Shown here: positions 45,292 to 54,886 of the stretch, piece by piece
How the letters are laid out: each line of letters begins with the position of its first letter
How positions within the stretch are numbered: the stretch's first letter is position 1
Source: Paenibacillus swuensis
GTDB taxonomy: Bacteria; Bacillota; Bacilli; Paenibacillales; DY6
Assembly: GCF_001644605.1 (NCBI RefSeq)
Contig: NZ_CP011388.1
Coordinates: 1 to 64,000 of the forward strand
Reading direction: 5' to 3'
Length of the DNA stretch: 64,000 nucleotides
Translations under genes and position numbers: made by a program
Notes under the pieces: model-generated
The model's input: only the letters and a program-made list of their open reading frames with translations
Database searches by the model: none
What the model was told of the DNA's origin: nothing

Positions 45292-46098
45292 TCACCTCAC
45301 GCCCGCAATCGTACTGTCGGCTTCGCGATCCAAGATGGCCAGTTTGCCGCCGTACGTCTGCTGTAGGTTATCCCGGGTAAACACTTCGTCCGCGGGACCG
45401 ATATGAAGCAACCGCTCGTTGATAAGCATCACCCAGTCAAAATACTCCTTCACCGTAGACAAATCATGATGTACCACCAGTACCGTTTTCCCCTGCTTCT
45501 TCAACTCGTTCAACAAAGTAATAATGGCTTTCTCTGTTGCCGCATCCACACCGACAAAAGGCTCATCCATGAAATACAGGGATGCGTCTTGCGCTAGTGC
45601 CCGGGCCAAGAAGATTCGCTGCTGCTGTCCCCCGGAAAGCTGCGAAATCTGGCGATCCGCAAAGTCCGCCATCCCGACTTTATTCAAGGCTTCCATGGCC
45701 AGCGCCTTTTCCTTGGCGCCGGGTCGGCGGAACCAACCCAGATGGCCGTACCGGCCCATCATAACCACATCCAGCGCGTTCGTCGGGAAATCCCAATCCA
45801 CGGATTCCCGTTGCGGCACGTAACCTACAAGCTTGCGTTGTGCCGTATATGTCTTACCGTAAATTTCCACGTCTCCCGTCACTTTAGGGATTAGCCCGAG
45901 CGCCGCTTTGATCAATGTCGATTTGCCGGCGCCGTTCGGACCTACAATGCCGATCAACTTTCCTTCCGGCACTTCGAAAGTGACATCGCGCAACACGGGT
46001 TTCTTTTGATAGGCAACGGTTAAATCCCTGATCTTCAGAGGCACTTTGCTCCCGCTCTTTGTACCGCTACGGCTTCCAATACTATTTTCTCCTGCCAC
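45292..46098 (-). CDS. mntB: Mn/Zn-type ABC transporter ATP-binding protein
   Basis: A 268-residue ATPase with Walker [10 protein letters not shown], signature [15 protein letters not shown] and Walker [13 protein letters not shown], the metal-importer pattern. [30 protein letters not shown] is characteristic of this subfamily. The first 22 residues are a Ser/Gly-rich extension, less usual in the family. The GTG start has AAAGGAG 9 nt upstream. Confidence 0.9.
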   Translation of the reverse strand: MAGENSIGSRSGTKSGSKVPLKIRDLTVAYQKKPVLRDVTFEVPEGKLIGIVGPNGAGKSTLIKAALGLIPKVTGDVEIYGKTYTAQRKLVGYVPQRESVDWDFPTNALDVVMMGRYGHLGWFRRPGAKEKALAMEALNKVGMADFADRQISQLSGGQQQRIFLARALAQDASLYFMDEPFVGVDAATEKAIITLLNELKKQGKTVLVVHHDLSTVKEYFDWVMLINERLLHIGPADEVFTRDNLQQTYGGKLAILDREADSTIAGVR

Positions 46099-46128
46099 TG
46101 TAACCCGCTCCTTTCATCCATTCTGACT

Positions 46129-47067
46129 CTATTTCAAAGCCTTCACGATCGTGTCCACGTTATGTTTCAGCATACCGATATAAGTTCCTTCTTCCGTGCC
46201 TTCCTCGCCCATGGCATCTGAGAATAACTCACCGCCGATCACAAGGTCATGACCTTTCTTCTTTGCTCCCTCAATGACGGCATCAATCGCTTTACGCGGC
46301 ACGCTGGATTCGATGAACACGGCTTTTACTTTATTATCGACCAGGTAATCCCGCAAGTTGGATACGTCTTTAGAGCCGTATTCCGAAGCGGTGGAGATTC
46401 CCTGCAAGCCCATCACTTTAATGCCATAAGCGTCCCCGAAGTAGCCGAACGCGTCATGCGCGGTCACCAGTACTCTCTGCTGCTCCGGAATTAAAGCAAT
46501 TTGATCTTTAGCATATTGGTTCAGTTCTTCAAGCTCTTTCAAATAGGCTGCCGCATTCGCCTCGTAGTCGGCTTGGTGCTCTTTGTCGAGGGCGATGAGT
46601 TCGTCTCTTACTTTCTCTACGGCTTTCATCCAGTGCTTCACATCGAACCATATGTGGGGATCATGCTCCGTTCCGCCTGCATCTTGACCCGAGCGAAGCG
46701 TGCTGACGTCAATGCTGTCGGTAACGGCTACTGTTGGTTTTTCCTTGCCCATTTTGTCAAAAATCTCAATCATCTTGCCTTCCAAATGCAATCCGTTATA
46801 AAAAATAATTTCAGCATCATCCATCTTCTTGATGTCGCCTTGGGAAGCTTTGTACAGATGCGGATCGACGCCTTCACCCATCAAACCGGTAACTTCCACG
46901 TGCTCCCCGCCGACTTCCTCAGCCATGTCTTTAATCATCCCAATGGTTGTCGTGACTTTGATTTTACCCGTGTTCTCAACTTCATTCGTTGAATTACAAC
47001 CTGCAACTAAACCTGCCGTCACCAGAAACAGTACCGTTAACATAAGCCTCGTCATAGCTGGTTTCAT
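46129..47067 (-). CDS. mntA: Mn/Zn-type ABC transporter substrate-binding lipoprotein
   Basis: A 312-residue cluster A-I binding lipoprotein with lipobox LVAGC. Predicted metal ligands are His in DPHLYK, His in HDPHIWFDVKHW, Glu in FIESSVPRK and Asp in ELFSDAMG. A Glu at the third site and no His-rich loop favour manganese (or iron) over zinc. It is the first gene of the operon. No clear MntR or Zur box was recognised in the 232 nt upstream. Confidence 0.9.
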   Translation of the reverse strand: MKPAMTRLMLTVLFLVTAGLVAGCNSTNEVENTGKIKVTTTIGMIKDMAEEVGGEHVEVTGLMGEGVDPHLYKASQGDIKKMDDAEIIFYNGLHLEGKMIEIFDKMGKEKPTVAVTDSIDVSTLRSGQDAGGTEHDPHIWFDVKHWMKAVEKVRDELIALDKEHQADYEANAAAYLKELEELNQYAKDQIALIPEQQRVLVTAHDAFGYFGDAYGIKVMGLQGISTASEYGSKDVSNLRDYLVDNKVKAVFIESSVPRKAIDAVIEGAKKKGHDLVIGGELFSDAMGEEGTEEGTYIGMLKHNVDTIVKALK

Positions 47068-47212
47068 CTTCGCTCTCTCCCTTAAACCTCTTTAGTTTAT
47101 GATGTCAAAAAGTTGCACAAGCCCTTAACTTTTGCCCAGTGTCCTAAATATTGCTCATGTGCTTCTTTTTTAAATATACACAAAAAAGTTGTTCTCATGC
47201 AACATTTATGGA

Positions 47213-47285
47213 TAAAAAAAGAAGAATACAATCTCAACATATGACGACCCGTGACAATAGGTGCATATGTGGACTGTATTCTTCC
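47213..47285 (-). terminator. Terminator of the PBP gene
   Basis: A long imperfect stem (GAAGAATACA.../...TGTATTCTTC, plus CATATG on both sides) followed on the minus strand by TTTTTTT. The rest of the 47068-47299 gap is AT-rich and holds the mntA promoter region. Confidence 0.75.
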
Positions 47286-47299
47286 TGGGTTTCTACCTG

Positions 47300-49414
47300 T
47301 TATTGTGTGCCCGCGCTTGTTCCGGATGCCGCCTGACCTGTTGGTGTTACGGGTTTCTTCTTAGGCACGCCTGTCAAGCCGATCTCTTCGTCATAGGCCT
47401 CGAAAATTTGGCGAGCTATCGGTGCCGCTCCCCAACCTCCATAGCCGCCGTCGGGCACAACTACAGCTACGGCCAACTTCGGATTGTCTGCGGGAGCATA
47501 AGCGATAAATACGGCATTCTCAATTGCCTTTCTTTTGCCGACATCCTGTTGAGAAGTACCTGTTTTCGAAGCAACCTTATAAGGAAACCCCTCAAAACCT
47601 TGTTTCTTAACTTTCTCCATTCCTTGATGGATCACTTTCCAATAAGAATTAGGGAATTCCACTTTATTCAACACTTCCGGTTTATACCCTTGTACCAACG
47701 TTTTGTTATCATTAGTCATAATTTTTTCAACAAATTGTGGTTTCATCCGACTACCTTTGTTCGCAAGCATTGCGGTATACTGAGCTAATTGTAATGTTGT
47801 ATAACGAGCCTGTTGGCCGAAAGAGGCTAGAATCATCGCTGACTGTGCGGAACCTGATTTTACTTCATGGAAGTAATCTAATGTGCCTTCGCTTTCATTT
47901 GGCAGACCGCTTTCCGTCACCACACCCAATCCAAACTTTTTCATATAAGCATCCCATACATCGACCGCTTTGCTACCTTTATATTTCTTGTACAATGCGT
48001 TCCCGACCATCTCGGCCATGAACGTATTCGAAGATTTTTCAATGGCTCGTGATGGTGTTAACATTCCGTATGCATGATCGTCGGCATTGGTTAAATCTTC
48101 GGCATTATTTCGACCATAGTAGAATATTCCCCTGTCGTTATATGGAGTATTAGGTCCAATTACTTTCTCTGCCATGCCTACCAATACAGTTAGAGGTTTC
48201 TGTGTTGAACCTAGCGGTACAATGGAAGTTGGGTAGTTCTTTAAAACATTATCTGGCCAATCGGATGCAGCGGTTCGTATTGTGCCGTTGGTTAGTCTTT
48301 TCTCATTAGCAGCCAATAACTCAGGAGAAATTCTACCGGTTTTCCAGATTGCAGGATCATAATCAGGCATACTTGCCATCGCTACAACTTTACCTGTATC
48401 CACTTCCATTGCCACCGCATACCCGGCTTTAGCATTTGGCGCATACTGGAACCGGTTCCCTGATGCTTTGTTAATTACTTTGATATTATCCATAATAGCT
48501 TTTTCAGCGGTTAACTGTACTTTCTTATCAATGGTCAGAAACAAGTTATTTCCCTTTTCGGGCGGTGTGACTGTAACTGAACCAACGATCTTGTGTGCGG
48601 CGTTAACGGGGTAAGTTTTCAAGCCGTTTTTACCTCGTAACTGCTCCTGATACATAAGTTCTAATCCGTCAAATCCTACATTTTCAAACCTGAGATATTT
48701 ATTTGTAGGATCTACTTTCTCTTTAGGCAATTCGCTGATTTGCTTATAATAATCGATCGTATTTACTGCACGGTCATATTGTCTTAAGTAGCCTACTAAT
48801 TGCACCGATACAGTACTTTTATCATATTCTCGGATACTCTCTTCATTGATTTCTATCCCTTTAAATTCATCCTGATGTTCCATAAGATAGGCAATTTCAC
48901 GATTAGAAAGCGCGGTTTTGATACGTCTTGGCTCAGATGCAAAGTTTAGTGTTCTCTTTTCAACCTTGTTAATGTCGAAGCCGACATCCATGCTTTTAAC
49001 AATTTCCTCTGCCGTTAACGGGGCTTTGCCTGGATCTTTATCACCAAACTCTTCGAAGATCTCAGCCAAACGATTGGCTAAAGCTATCACATCATCCTTC
49101 TTTTGCCCTGGCTCAATCCTATAGTATAAAGACTGAGTGGAAGTCGAATAAGCGATAGGCACCCCTGTTCGATCCAATATATTTCCCCGAATCGGAGGAA
49201 TCGCCACGCTCGCGGTCGTCTTCTGATCCTCTTTAGCCGCCAGAGTTGGCCCCTCAACGAACTGCAACATAGCCAACCTCACAATCAACACCGAAAACAC
49301 AAAAAATGCGATAAAAAAGAAAAAGTTCAATCGCAGCGAAAAGTTCCTTTTTCGAATTAACTCCTGCTTCTGCGGATCGTCATTGTGATTCGGTTTTTTT
49401 TTCTTAAATGCCAT
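47300..49414 (-). CDS. Class B penicillin-binding protein (PBP2-type transpeptidase)
   Basis: A 704-residue membrane-anchored DD-transpeptidase that cross-links peptidoglycan. One helix (about 28-50) is followed by the dimerisation domain (RGNILDRTGVPIAYS at 76-90) and the transpeptidase domain with SxxK as S403-TQ-K406, SxN as S461-SN and KTG at 617-619. All catalytic motifs are intact. The tail is Pro/Thr/Ser-rich and disordered. It resembles PbpA/PbpH-type elongation PBPs. The start has AAGGAGATCC. No rodA or mreBCD neighbour is present. Confidence 0.92.
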   Translation of the reverse strand: MAFKKKKPNHNDDPQKQELIRKRNFSLRLNFFFFIAFFVFSVLIVRLAMLQFVEGPTLAAKEDQKTTASVAIPPIRGNILDRTGVPIAYSTSTQSLYYRIEPGQKKDDVIALANRLAEIFEEFGDKDPGKAPLTAEEIVKSMDVGFDINKVEKRTLNFASEPRRIKTALSNREIAYLMEHQDEFKGIEINEESIREYDKSTVSVQLVGYLRQYDRAVNTIDYYKQISELPKEKVDPTNKYLRFENVGFDGLELMYQEQLRGKNGLKTYPVNAAHKIVGSVTVTPPEKGNNLFLTIDKKVQLTAEKAIMDNIKVINKASGNRFQYAPNAKAGYAVAMEVDTGKVVAMASMPDYDPAIWKTGRISPELLAANEKRLTNGTIRTAASDWPDNVLKNYPTSIVPLGSTQKPLTVLVGMAEKVIGPNTPYNDRGIFYYGRNNAEDLTNADDHAYGMLTPSRAIEKSSNTFMAEMVGNALYKKYKGSKAVDVWDAYMKKFGLGVVTESGLPNESEGTLDYFHEVKSGSAQSAMILASFGQQARYTTLQLAQYTAMLANKGSRMKPQFVEKIMTNDNKTLVQGYKPEVLNKVEFPNSYWKVIHQGMEKVKKQGFEGFPYKVASKTGTSQQDVGKRKAIENAVFIAYAPADNPKLAVAVVVPDGGYGGWGAAPIARQIFEAYDEEIGLTGVPKKKPVTPTGQAASGTSAGTQ

Positions 49415-49431
49415 TGCCGGATCTCCTTTGT

Positions 49432-50580
49432 TTAAGCTTCTTTAATATGGGTTTCGTAAAATCCTTCCGGATTAAACCAATCTCCCGATCCCGCCCATGT
49501 GGAATCAAGCGGTACCCAAGCGTTCTGGGCCGGCAAATACACTTCGTTCCAGGCATGAGAACCATACCCGCCTTTACCGTCGTATCCCAATCCCGTCACG
49601 ACCTTCACTTTCAAACCCACGGACCTGGCCATGACAGCATATAGCCGTGAATAGTCAATGCACACGCCTTCGCGGGAGGCAAAGGTGTCCTCGGGTGTTT
49701 GTTCTTTCCATACGTTCTGATTCACATACATGTCTACTTTATTGTAATCGTAACTGACACGGGATCCGACCCAATCATATAACAGACGCGCTTTCTCCTC
49801 TTCATGTTGCGCATCCTTCACAATCATCTGCGCTGCCGCTGCGATATCGGTAGGGATATTCCGGTCAATGACTTCGTATTTTCTTGTCAGGATCTTCGTG
49901 AATTCATCTTCAACCGCGCGTGTAAACACAGGCACTTGCTTCGATATCCAGTTTCCCGTAATCGGTTGGACGATCGAAGTTGCCCCCTTCTGATACAGGG
50001 GTGATGCGGCAATGTAATTCGTTGCCGTTGTCTTGGGGAATAAGGTGGTCACGATGAACAATAAGGCGATTACCATGACAGCCCTGCCCAGGCCGATCAA
50101 TATACCAATGATGCCTCCGCTTAAGGAACTGATCCAGGAAGATACCGCTGAATCCGAAGCTGGACGTTCTTTCTTATCCCACTGCAAGAGCAGCACATAG
50201 CCTAACCAGTACAATATATTCTTCACCGCGGCGTAACCGATCAGAAACAATAATCCGTAACGCAGCAAGGCGAAATCACGAATGGCGGTAATCGCTGTGT
50301 AGTAAAATTGCTGAAGCGCATTAAGCTCCGTTGCAGGAATCCGAATATCCCGGACTGTTAACCACTGTTGCAGGCTGTCCGAGGCGATTCCGGCACCTTT
50401 CCATGCAATGAGCAAACTCGCCACCGTCATCGCGCCTTCCAGTACAAAAAAGAAAAGGTGCTTGGCCGATCCCGAAGCACCCTTCCTTAACCCTTGTATA
50501 ACGGAACCGATGACGACAAGCAGAAGGAGCAGGGTTACGGCGTTATATTGTGTTAGTAGTAGTTGTATCGTAGCCGGCAA
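49432..50580 (-). CDS. CvpA-like membrane domain fused to a transglutaminase-like domain
   Basis: A 382-residue protein. The N-terminal part (about 10-190) has four or five helices in a CvpA/colicin-V-production-like arrangement (VIGSVIQGLRKGASGSAKHLFF). The C-terminal part is a transglutaminase-like protease fold with the Cys-His-Asp triad: EGVCIDYSRLYAVMARSVGL, GSHAWNEVYL and WVPLDSTW. The catalytic part may face the outside. Possible roles are wall or spore cross-linking or proteolysis; the substrate is unknown. The TTG start has AAGGAGG 7 nt upstream. It lies 17 nt upstream of the PBP gene on the same strand, so cell-envelope work is plausible. Confidence 0.8.
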   Translation of the reverse strand: MPATIQLLLTQYNAVTLLLLLVVIGSVIQGLRKGASGSAKHLFFFVLEGAMTVASLLIAWKGAGIASDSLQQWLTVRDIRIPATELNALQQFYYTAITAIRDFALLRYGLLFLIGYAAVKNILYWLGYVLLLQWDKKERPASDSAVSSWISSLSGGIIGILIGLGRAVMVIALLFIVTTLFPKTTATNYIAASPLYQKGATSIVQPITGNWISKQVPVFTRAVEDEFTKILTRKYEVIDRNIPTDIAAAAQMIVKDAQHEEEKARLLYDWVGSRVSYDYNKVDMYVNQNVWKEQTPEDTFASREGVCIDYSRLYAVMARSVGLKVKVVTGLGYDGKGGYGSHAWNEVYLPAQNAWVPLDSTWAGSGDWFNPEGFYETHIKEA

Positions 50581-50607
50581 GCCTTTCCCTCCTTGTCCCC
50601 TCTGAAT

Positions 50608-51045
50608 TTAATTAATATTCATCTTAGCTGATTCGATAAAGGTCTTGACGGTTTCATCCACCTTCATCTTTCCAAGCGACTGACCGCGAAAGCTGACTTC
50701 CACTTCATTGGATCCCGCTTGGCCTTGCAGTTCCAAGTTAGGAGTAATAATCTTGTAGGTTCCGTCCGCGGATGATTCGTATGTAGCCTTCTTCGCTTCC
50801 CCCGCCATGGATTTGAGCGCTTCCGCTTTCACGGTAGCCGCAACCTCTGTGCCCAAATCCTTAAGCCCCCCGATATAATCGGCGCCATAGAAGAAGACAG
50901 CAGCGATCAACCCGAGAACGATGATCCATTTCAATACGGTTTTCACCAGATTGATGATAATTAATAATACAATAATCGCACCAACGATGACAAACCAGCG
51001 CTCTTGCAGAAAGACTGCCCACTGGTCCGTAAATCCCTCAAACAT
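50608..51045 (-). CDS. Membrane protein of unknown function
   Basis: A 145-residue protein with two hydrophobic helices (about 18-34 and 38-56) and a C-terminal extracytoplasmic or cytoplasmic domain of about 85 residues that ends VSFRGQSLGKMKVDETVKTFIESAKMNIN. No family is recognised. It begins the transcript that continues to the CvpA-transglutaminase and PBP genes, 28 nt from the next start, which suggests an envelope function. Confidence 0.7.
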   Translation of the reverse strand: MFEGFTDQWAVFLQERWFVIVGAIIVLLIIINLVKTVLKWIIVLGLIAAVFFYGADYIGGLKDLGTEVAATVKAEALKSMAGEAKKATYESSADGTYKIITPNLELQGQAGSNEVEVSFRGQSLGKMKVDETVKTFIESAKMNIN

Positions 51046-51196
51046 GTTCCCGCCCCCTGTGAATATCCAACCCTATTCCTTATTATACATGAAACCCCAT
51101 TTAGGCAAAACCCGAGTTGGAGGCAAAAAAATCGTACTAACTTGACCCAAAAAGACGTACAAGTTATATATCATGTTTTTGAAGGAAGGTGAACGG

Positions 51197-52387
51197 ATGA
51201 AAACAGCGGTTTGGCTTTATTTCTTCATGTTTGTGGCATTCTTTGATCTGCATGCGCAGTACCCGATTCTGACGCCTTTCGCCATCTCCATCGGCGCCGC
51301 GCCTTCATTTATCGGTCTGATTATGGGCATGTACTCCCTCACGCATCTCCCGGGAAACCTTATAGCCGGCTTTAGTGTGGATCGATACGGCAGTAAAAGG
51401 TTTATTATCCTGAGCTTATTGTTCGGCGGCGTTCTGATGCTGCTGCAAGCCCATGTGACTGATCCTTGGCAGCTGTTGGCGGTGCGGTCCGTCAGTGGAT
51501 TCGTCCTTGCTTTTCTATCGCCGGCTTGTTTAGCCATGCTCGCCAAGATGGCAAGAGATCATATCCATCAAGGGAAACTGATGGCGGGTAACGGGCTGAT
51601 CCATACGTTTGCGTCCGTATTCTCGCCCGCGGCAGGAGCCTACCTTGTCGCCCAATTCGGCTTTACCGCCTCTTTTCAAGTGCTGGGTTGCCTGCTGATT
51701 GCCACAGGCTTATTCGCCATCTTCGGCATCAAGAGCACCTCGGCCGTTGTAGCGGAACAGGCTCTGGCCGTATCTAATGATGACGAGCCTGGAGTCGTAC
51801 GCCCGAAAGGTAAACTGATGATGCCCGAACCGACGGCTTCTCCCGTGCCTTGGTTGTTCTACGGGTTACCTCTGGCCATATCCTGCTCGCAGGGTATCTT
51901 GTTCTTCGAGCTGCCCTTGCTTGCCCGTAATTCCGGCGAGGCCGGTATTATGAACACGGGCATACTGTTCTCCCTAGTCAGCTTGGGCGCGCTGATTACG
52001 CTGTCACTCCTGTTCCTGAACCGGCTGTCGCCTTTTATTCGTACGGCATCGGGAAGCTTAGCCTTAAGCTTAATCTTCTTCGGGATGGCGTCAGAATGGC
52101 CCCTCCCTTTAGCGGGGTCTCTGGTGCTCATCGGGATGGCCAAAGGCATCATCTTCCCCGCCCTGGCCTCGTTATTGCTTTCGTTAAGCGGCGGTGTCCG
52201 CTATGGCCGCGTTTTCTCGCTGCTATCGGTCGCTTTCTCGATCGGAGCTTTCCTTGGACCGCTGATTGCCGGACATTACCGGGATGAGATTTCCCCTTAC
52301 TTTGTGGCGTTTCTTGTGCTGATTCTCGCTTTAACCGTATTTCCGGTTTATATGATTCGTACCTTCGGACTCATGAAGACCGAGTAG
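51197..52387 (+). CDS. MFS transporter
   Basis: A 396-residue, 12-helix transporter. The opening WLYFFMFVAFFDLHAQYPILTPFA and GNLIAGFSVDRYGSKRFIILS (motif A) place it among MFS proteins of unknown substrate. The central cytoplasmic loop (about 185-215) is long and acidic. The ATG at 51197 has GAAGGTG upstream. It is divergent from the membrane-protein/PBP unit. Confidence 0.85.
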   Translation: MKTAVWLYFFMFVAFFDLHAQYPILTPFAISIGAAPSFIGLIMGMYSLTHLPGNLIAGFSVDRYGSKRFIILSLLFGGVLMLLQAHVTDPWQLLAVRSVSGFVLAFLSPACLAMLAKMARDHIHQGKLMAGNGLIHTFASVFSPAAGAYLVAQFGFTASFQVLGCLLIATGLFAIFGIKSTSAVVAEQALAVSNDDEPGVVRPKGKLMMPEPTASPVPWLFYGLPLAISCSQGILFFELPLLARNSGEAGIMNTGILFSLVSLGALITLSLLFLNRLSPFIRTASGSLALSLIFFGMASEWPLPLAGSLVLIGMAKGIIFPALASLLLSLSGGVRYGRVFSLLSVAFSIGAFLGPLIAGHYRDEISPYFVAFLVLILALTVFPVYMIRTFGLMKTE

Positions 52388-52444
52388 ACATTCGCCCGTT
52401 TCTGCCTAACTGGGTATTCGCATAGTCCCATTGGCCTCCATCGC

Positions 52445-52453
52445 CATAGGATA
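52445..52453 (+). promoter_or_regulatory. Candidate sigma-K -10 element for yjcZ
   Basis: CATAGGATA fits the mother-cell sigma-K consensus CATANNNTA, 43 nt before the yjcZ ATG. The -35 (AC-type) is too short to judge. Confidence 0.4.
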
Positions 52454-52495
52454 AGATCAGGTAATGACTCCTTTACCGAAAGGGGGGAAACACAC

Positions 52496-52612
52496 ATGTC
52501 TAACTACGGTGCTAACTGTGGCGCGGGTGTAGGCGGCGCTTACTCTTCCGTTGGAGCAATCCTTGTTCTTTACATCTTGCTGGTTATCATATTGAGCGCA
52601 TACTGTTTCTAA
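52496..52612 (+). CDS. YjcZ-family small sporulation protein
   Basis: A 38-residue protein of the YjcZ type. A Gly/Ala/Ser-rich head (SNYGANCGAGVGGAYSS) is followed by one hydrophobic helix (AILVLYILLVIILSAYCF). Such proteins occur in spores of Bacillus and relatives; their function is not known. The Shine-Dalgarno AGGGGGGAAA is strong. A sigma-K-like -10 lies upstream and a terminator follows. Confidence 0.85.
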   Translation: MSNYGANCGAGVGGAYSSVGAILVLYILLVIILSAYCF

Positions 52613-52624
52613 TCACGCGCAATG

Positions 52625-52656
52625 AACCGTCCTTCCCCTGAAGGGCGGTTTTTCCA
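52625..52656 (+). terminator. Terminator of yjcZ
   Basis: AACCGTCCTTC/GAAGGGCGGTT hairpin followed by TTTTT. Confidence 0.85.
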
Positions 52657-52723
52657 TGTATTTAGCGGCAAAAAAGGACAACCTAGTTTATAATTCACTT
52701 ATGTCGCAACATGAAGGAGAACA

Positions 52724-53092
52724 ATGATGGGTGACCTTGTGCTGATTGTGGAAGGCAAGAACGATAAGAGAAGGCTGACGCGGTTACTCAGTCCTGACAT
52801 TGACATATACTGTACATTCGGCACGCTGAATACGGACAAAACAGAGCAATTGCGGAAGAAAGTCCGGAACCGGCAAGTCTATTTGTTTATGGACAATGAT
52901 TCGTCGGGGTCGAGAATCCGTAAAGTCCTCCGGGACATGTTCCCGGACAGCGAGCAGATTTATACCCGCAGGGGATATGCCGGTGTTGAAGGCACTCCTG
53001 ATGAATATCTGATTCAACAATTAGAAAAAGCCGGATTGGAGGAATATATCCTCTACCCGACTTATCCGTTGCCTGATCCTCTTCAAGATTAA
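52724..53092 (+). CDS. Toprim-domain protein (YusF-like)
   Basis: A 122-residue stand-alone Toprim domain. VLIVEGKNDKRRL supplies the conserved Glu, and LFMDNDSSGSRIRK supplies the DxD metal site, both as in RNase M5 and primase-type Toprim folds. Similar small proteins (YusF of Bacillus) are uncharacterised; Mg-dependent nuclease activity on nucleic acid is possible. Start ATGATG follows AAGGAG; either Met may be used. Confidence 0.8.
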   Translation: MMGDLVLIVEGKNDKRRLTRLLSPDIDIYCTFGTLNTDKTEQLRKKVRNRQVYLFMDNDSSGSRIRKVLRDMFPDSEQIYTRRGYAGVEGTPDEYLIQQLEKAGLEEYILYPTYPLPDPLQD

Positions 53093-53094
53093 GG

Positions 53095-53697
53095 TCAGCT
53101 TAACTCCTGCATATGCTTCACAATGGTATCCGCGGATAATTCCGTATCATTCCCATTGTACGACTGGCGAATCGTACCGTCTTGATCCACAAGGAAAATG
53201 TAATTCTGATGGATAAAGCCGCCCTTGCCGTCATCCTGAACACCAATTCCGTAATCTAAAGCCACTTTTCTGGAATAAGCCTCTTCCCCGCGCAAGAATT
53301 TCCATCCTTCCTTGTCCGCTTGGAATCCGCTCGCGTATGCCTTAAGCTTGTCTTCCGTGTCCCGCTTCGGGTCGAACGTAATGGAATGCATAACCACATC
53401 GCTGCCCAGCATGTTCTTGTCTTTCAGTTTACCTTGAACCTCACGTAACAGGTTGTTCGTCATAGGGCATACATCCGGACAACTCGCGAAGAAGAAATAA
53501 ACAATTCGCACTTTCCCCTCTGAGTCCCGCATCGAAACTTTCTCGCCTGCTGTATTTGTGAACTCAAAATCCGGGGCTTTGCCTTGGTCTGGTAAGTTAC
53601 TTTTGCCCGTAGCGTTTAACAAGATGAACAACCCCAAAATAACACATAACAATCCAATAACAATCTTAAAACCATGCCTTCTCATGACCTGTTCCAT
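53095..53697 (-). CDS. sco: Sco1/SenC copper-insertion protein
   Basis: A 200-residue membrane-anchored thioredoxin-like protein. One N-terminal helix (about 10-28) is followed by the copper site: CPDVCP (C-x3-C) and, later, His in GGFIHQNYIFLVD. It delivers copper to, or reduces, the CuA centre of cytochrome c oxidase subunit II. It follows ctaB on the same strand, consistent with oxidase assembly. The start among the first two Met codons is uncertain. Confidence 0.92.
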   Translation of the reverse strand: MEQVMRRHGFKIVIGLLCVILGLFILLNATGKSNLPDQGKAPDFEFTNTAGEKVSMRDSEGKVRIVYFFFASCPDVCPMTNNLLREVQGKLKDKNMLGSDVVMHSITFDPKRDTEDKLKAYASGFQADKEGWKFLRGEEAYSRKVALDYGIGVQDDGKGGFIHQNYIFLVDQDGTIRQSYNGNDTELSADTIVKHMQELS

Positions 53698-53730
53698 TTC
53701 CTGACGTTCCCCTCTCCGCTTAAAAAGAAA

Positions 53731-53745
53731 ACGCCTCTCGGCGTC
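53731..53745 (-). terminator. Weak terminator between ctaB and sco
   Basis: ACGCC-TCTC-GGCGT hairpin followed on the minus strand by TTTTCTTTTT. It may reduce transcription of sco from ctaB. Confidence 0.5.
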
Positions 53746-53788
53746 TCAATAATGATCTGTATGAACATTAAAACCATTCCGCTCTTGT

Positions 53789-54676
53789 TTACACACTCAC
53801 CGTATCAATAATCATGACCAGAAACAGAATCATGAGGAAGTTAACGGAGAGCTTAAAATTTTTGCGGGCCCAGGCGTCGTCGTCCTTCGCCTTAAAGCCG
53901 GATAGCGCGGAGATGAGCCAATATACACCTAAAACAGTCGTTACAATAAGAAAAATCCAGCCTACATAACCATAATAGTAAAGCGCGGCATCCGCTACAA
54001 TTAAGAGGACAATATATGGAATCATCTGAATCTTCGTCCGATGCACGCCTTTCACGACGGGCAATAAGGGGAAACCTGCCGCTCGGTATTCTTCTCTGCG
54101 ATAAATGCCCAGCGCCCAGAAGTGCGGAGGCTGCCAAAGAAAGAGGATGGCGATCAGCAACCAAGCCCCGATATCCATTGTGCCGGATACTGCGCAGTAT
54201 CCAATGACCGGCGGCATAGCGCCTGAAAGTCCGCCAACCGCTGTGCTCAAGGTTGATGTGCGTTTAAGCCACGCTGTATAGATGCCCACATAGACGATCA
54301 TGCCGATAATACCCAGGATCGCAGCCAGATTGGAAACTAACAGCCAGAGTACCAACAAACCCGCAACGCCCAGGATGACGCCATAGTTAAATACGGATGA
54401 AGCTTTAATGCGGCCGGTCGCGGAAGCCCTGTTGCTTGTCCGTTCCATCTTTGTGTCAAGCTCCCGGTCCAGATAGTTATTGAAAACACATGATGACGCC
54501 ATAACAAGCGTGGTGCCCATCAATGTATAGAACAATAATAACCAATCGATATCCCACTTGGAGGCCAACCAGAACCCGCCAAAAGCAGCAATTAAATTGG
54601 AAGCGAGGATTCTAGGCTTCGTTAGTGTTATATAGTCTTTCCACACGGGACGTACTCCCGCTTGAGGTGTATCCAC
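53789..54676 (-). CDS. ctaB: Protohaem IX farnesyltransferase CtaB
   Basis: A 295-residue UbiA-family membrane prenyltransferase with about nine helices that converts haem B to haem O. The polyprenyl-diphosphate site is NNYLDRELDTKMERT (NxxxDxxxD), and the second acidic loop region contains AWLKRTSTLSTAVGGLSGAMPPVIGYCA. The GTG start follows AAGGAGGATC by about 11 nt. CtaA, the next enzyme, is at 29.5-30.5 kb. Confidence 0.94.
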   Translation of the reverse strand: MDTPQAGVRPVWKDYITLTKPRILASNLIAAFGGFWLASKWDIDWLLLFYTLMGTTLVMASSCVFNNYLDRELDTKMERTSNRASATGRIKASSVFNYGVILGVAGLLVLWLLVSNLAAILGIIGMIVYVGIYTAWLKRTSTLSTAVGGLSGAMPPVIGYCAVSGTMDIGAWLLIAILFLWQPPHFWALGIYRREEYRAAGFPLLPVVKGVHRTKIQMIPYIVLLIVADAALYYYGYVGWIFLIVTTVLGVYWLISALSGFKAKDDDAWARKNFKLSVNFLMILFLVMIIDTVSV

Positions 54677-54820
54677 TGCTTATGATCCTCCTTGTTTCCT
54701 GTAACTCTTAACATCATAGCAAACCCTGCTCCCGTTTGACAATGTTCGCCATGGCGAATTCATAGGATTGTAATATGTTTCGTTCATTTCACAATTAAGT
54801 CATGAAATGGTTCCTTAGCC

Positions 54821-54828
54821 CATACATT
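54821..54828 (+). promoter_or_regulatory. Candidate sigma-E -10 element for cwlJ
   Basis: CATACATT matches the mother-cell sigma-E -10 consensus CATACANT, 59 nt before the cwlJ start. The -35 is not clear. In Bacillus subtilis cwlJ is sigma-E dependent. Confidence 0.45.
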
Positions 54829-54886
54829 GTACTGAAAGTATGATCATGAACAGCATAAGCTTCGATTTGGAAAGGAAGGAATCATC

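Noticed and set aside
47068-47299. MntR or Zur operator for the metal transporter
   Set aside because: No convincing palindrome matching either consensus was found; only the PBP terminator and AT-rich sequence are present.
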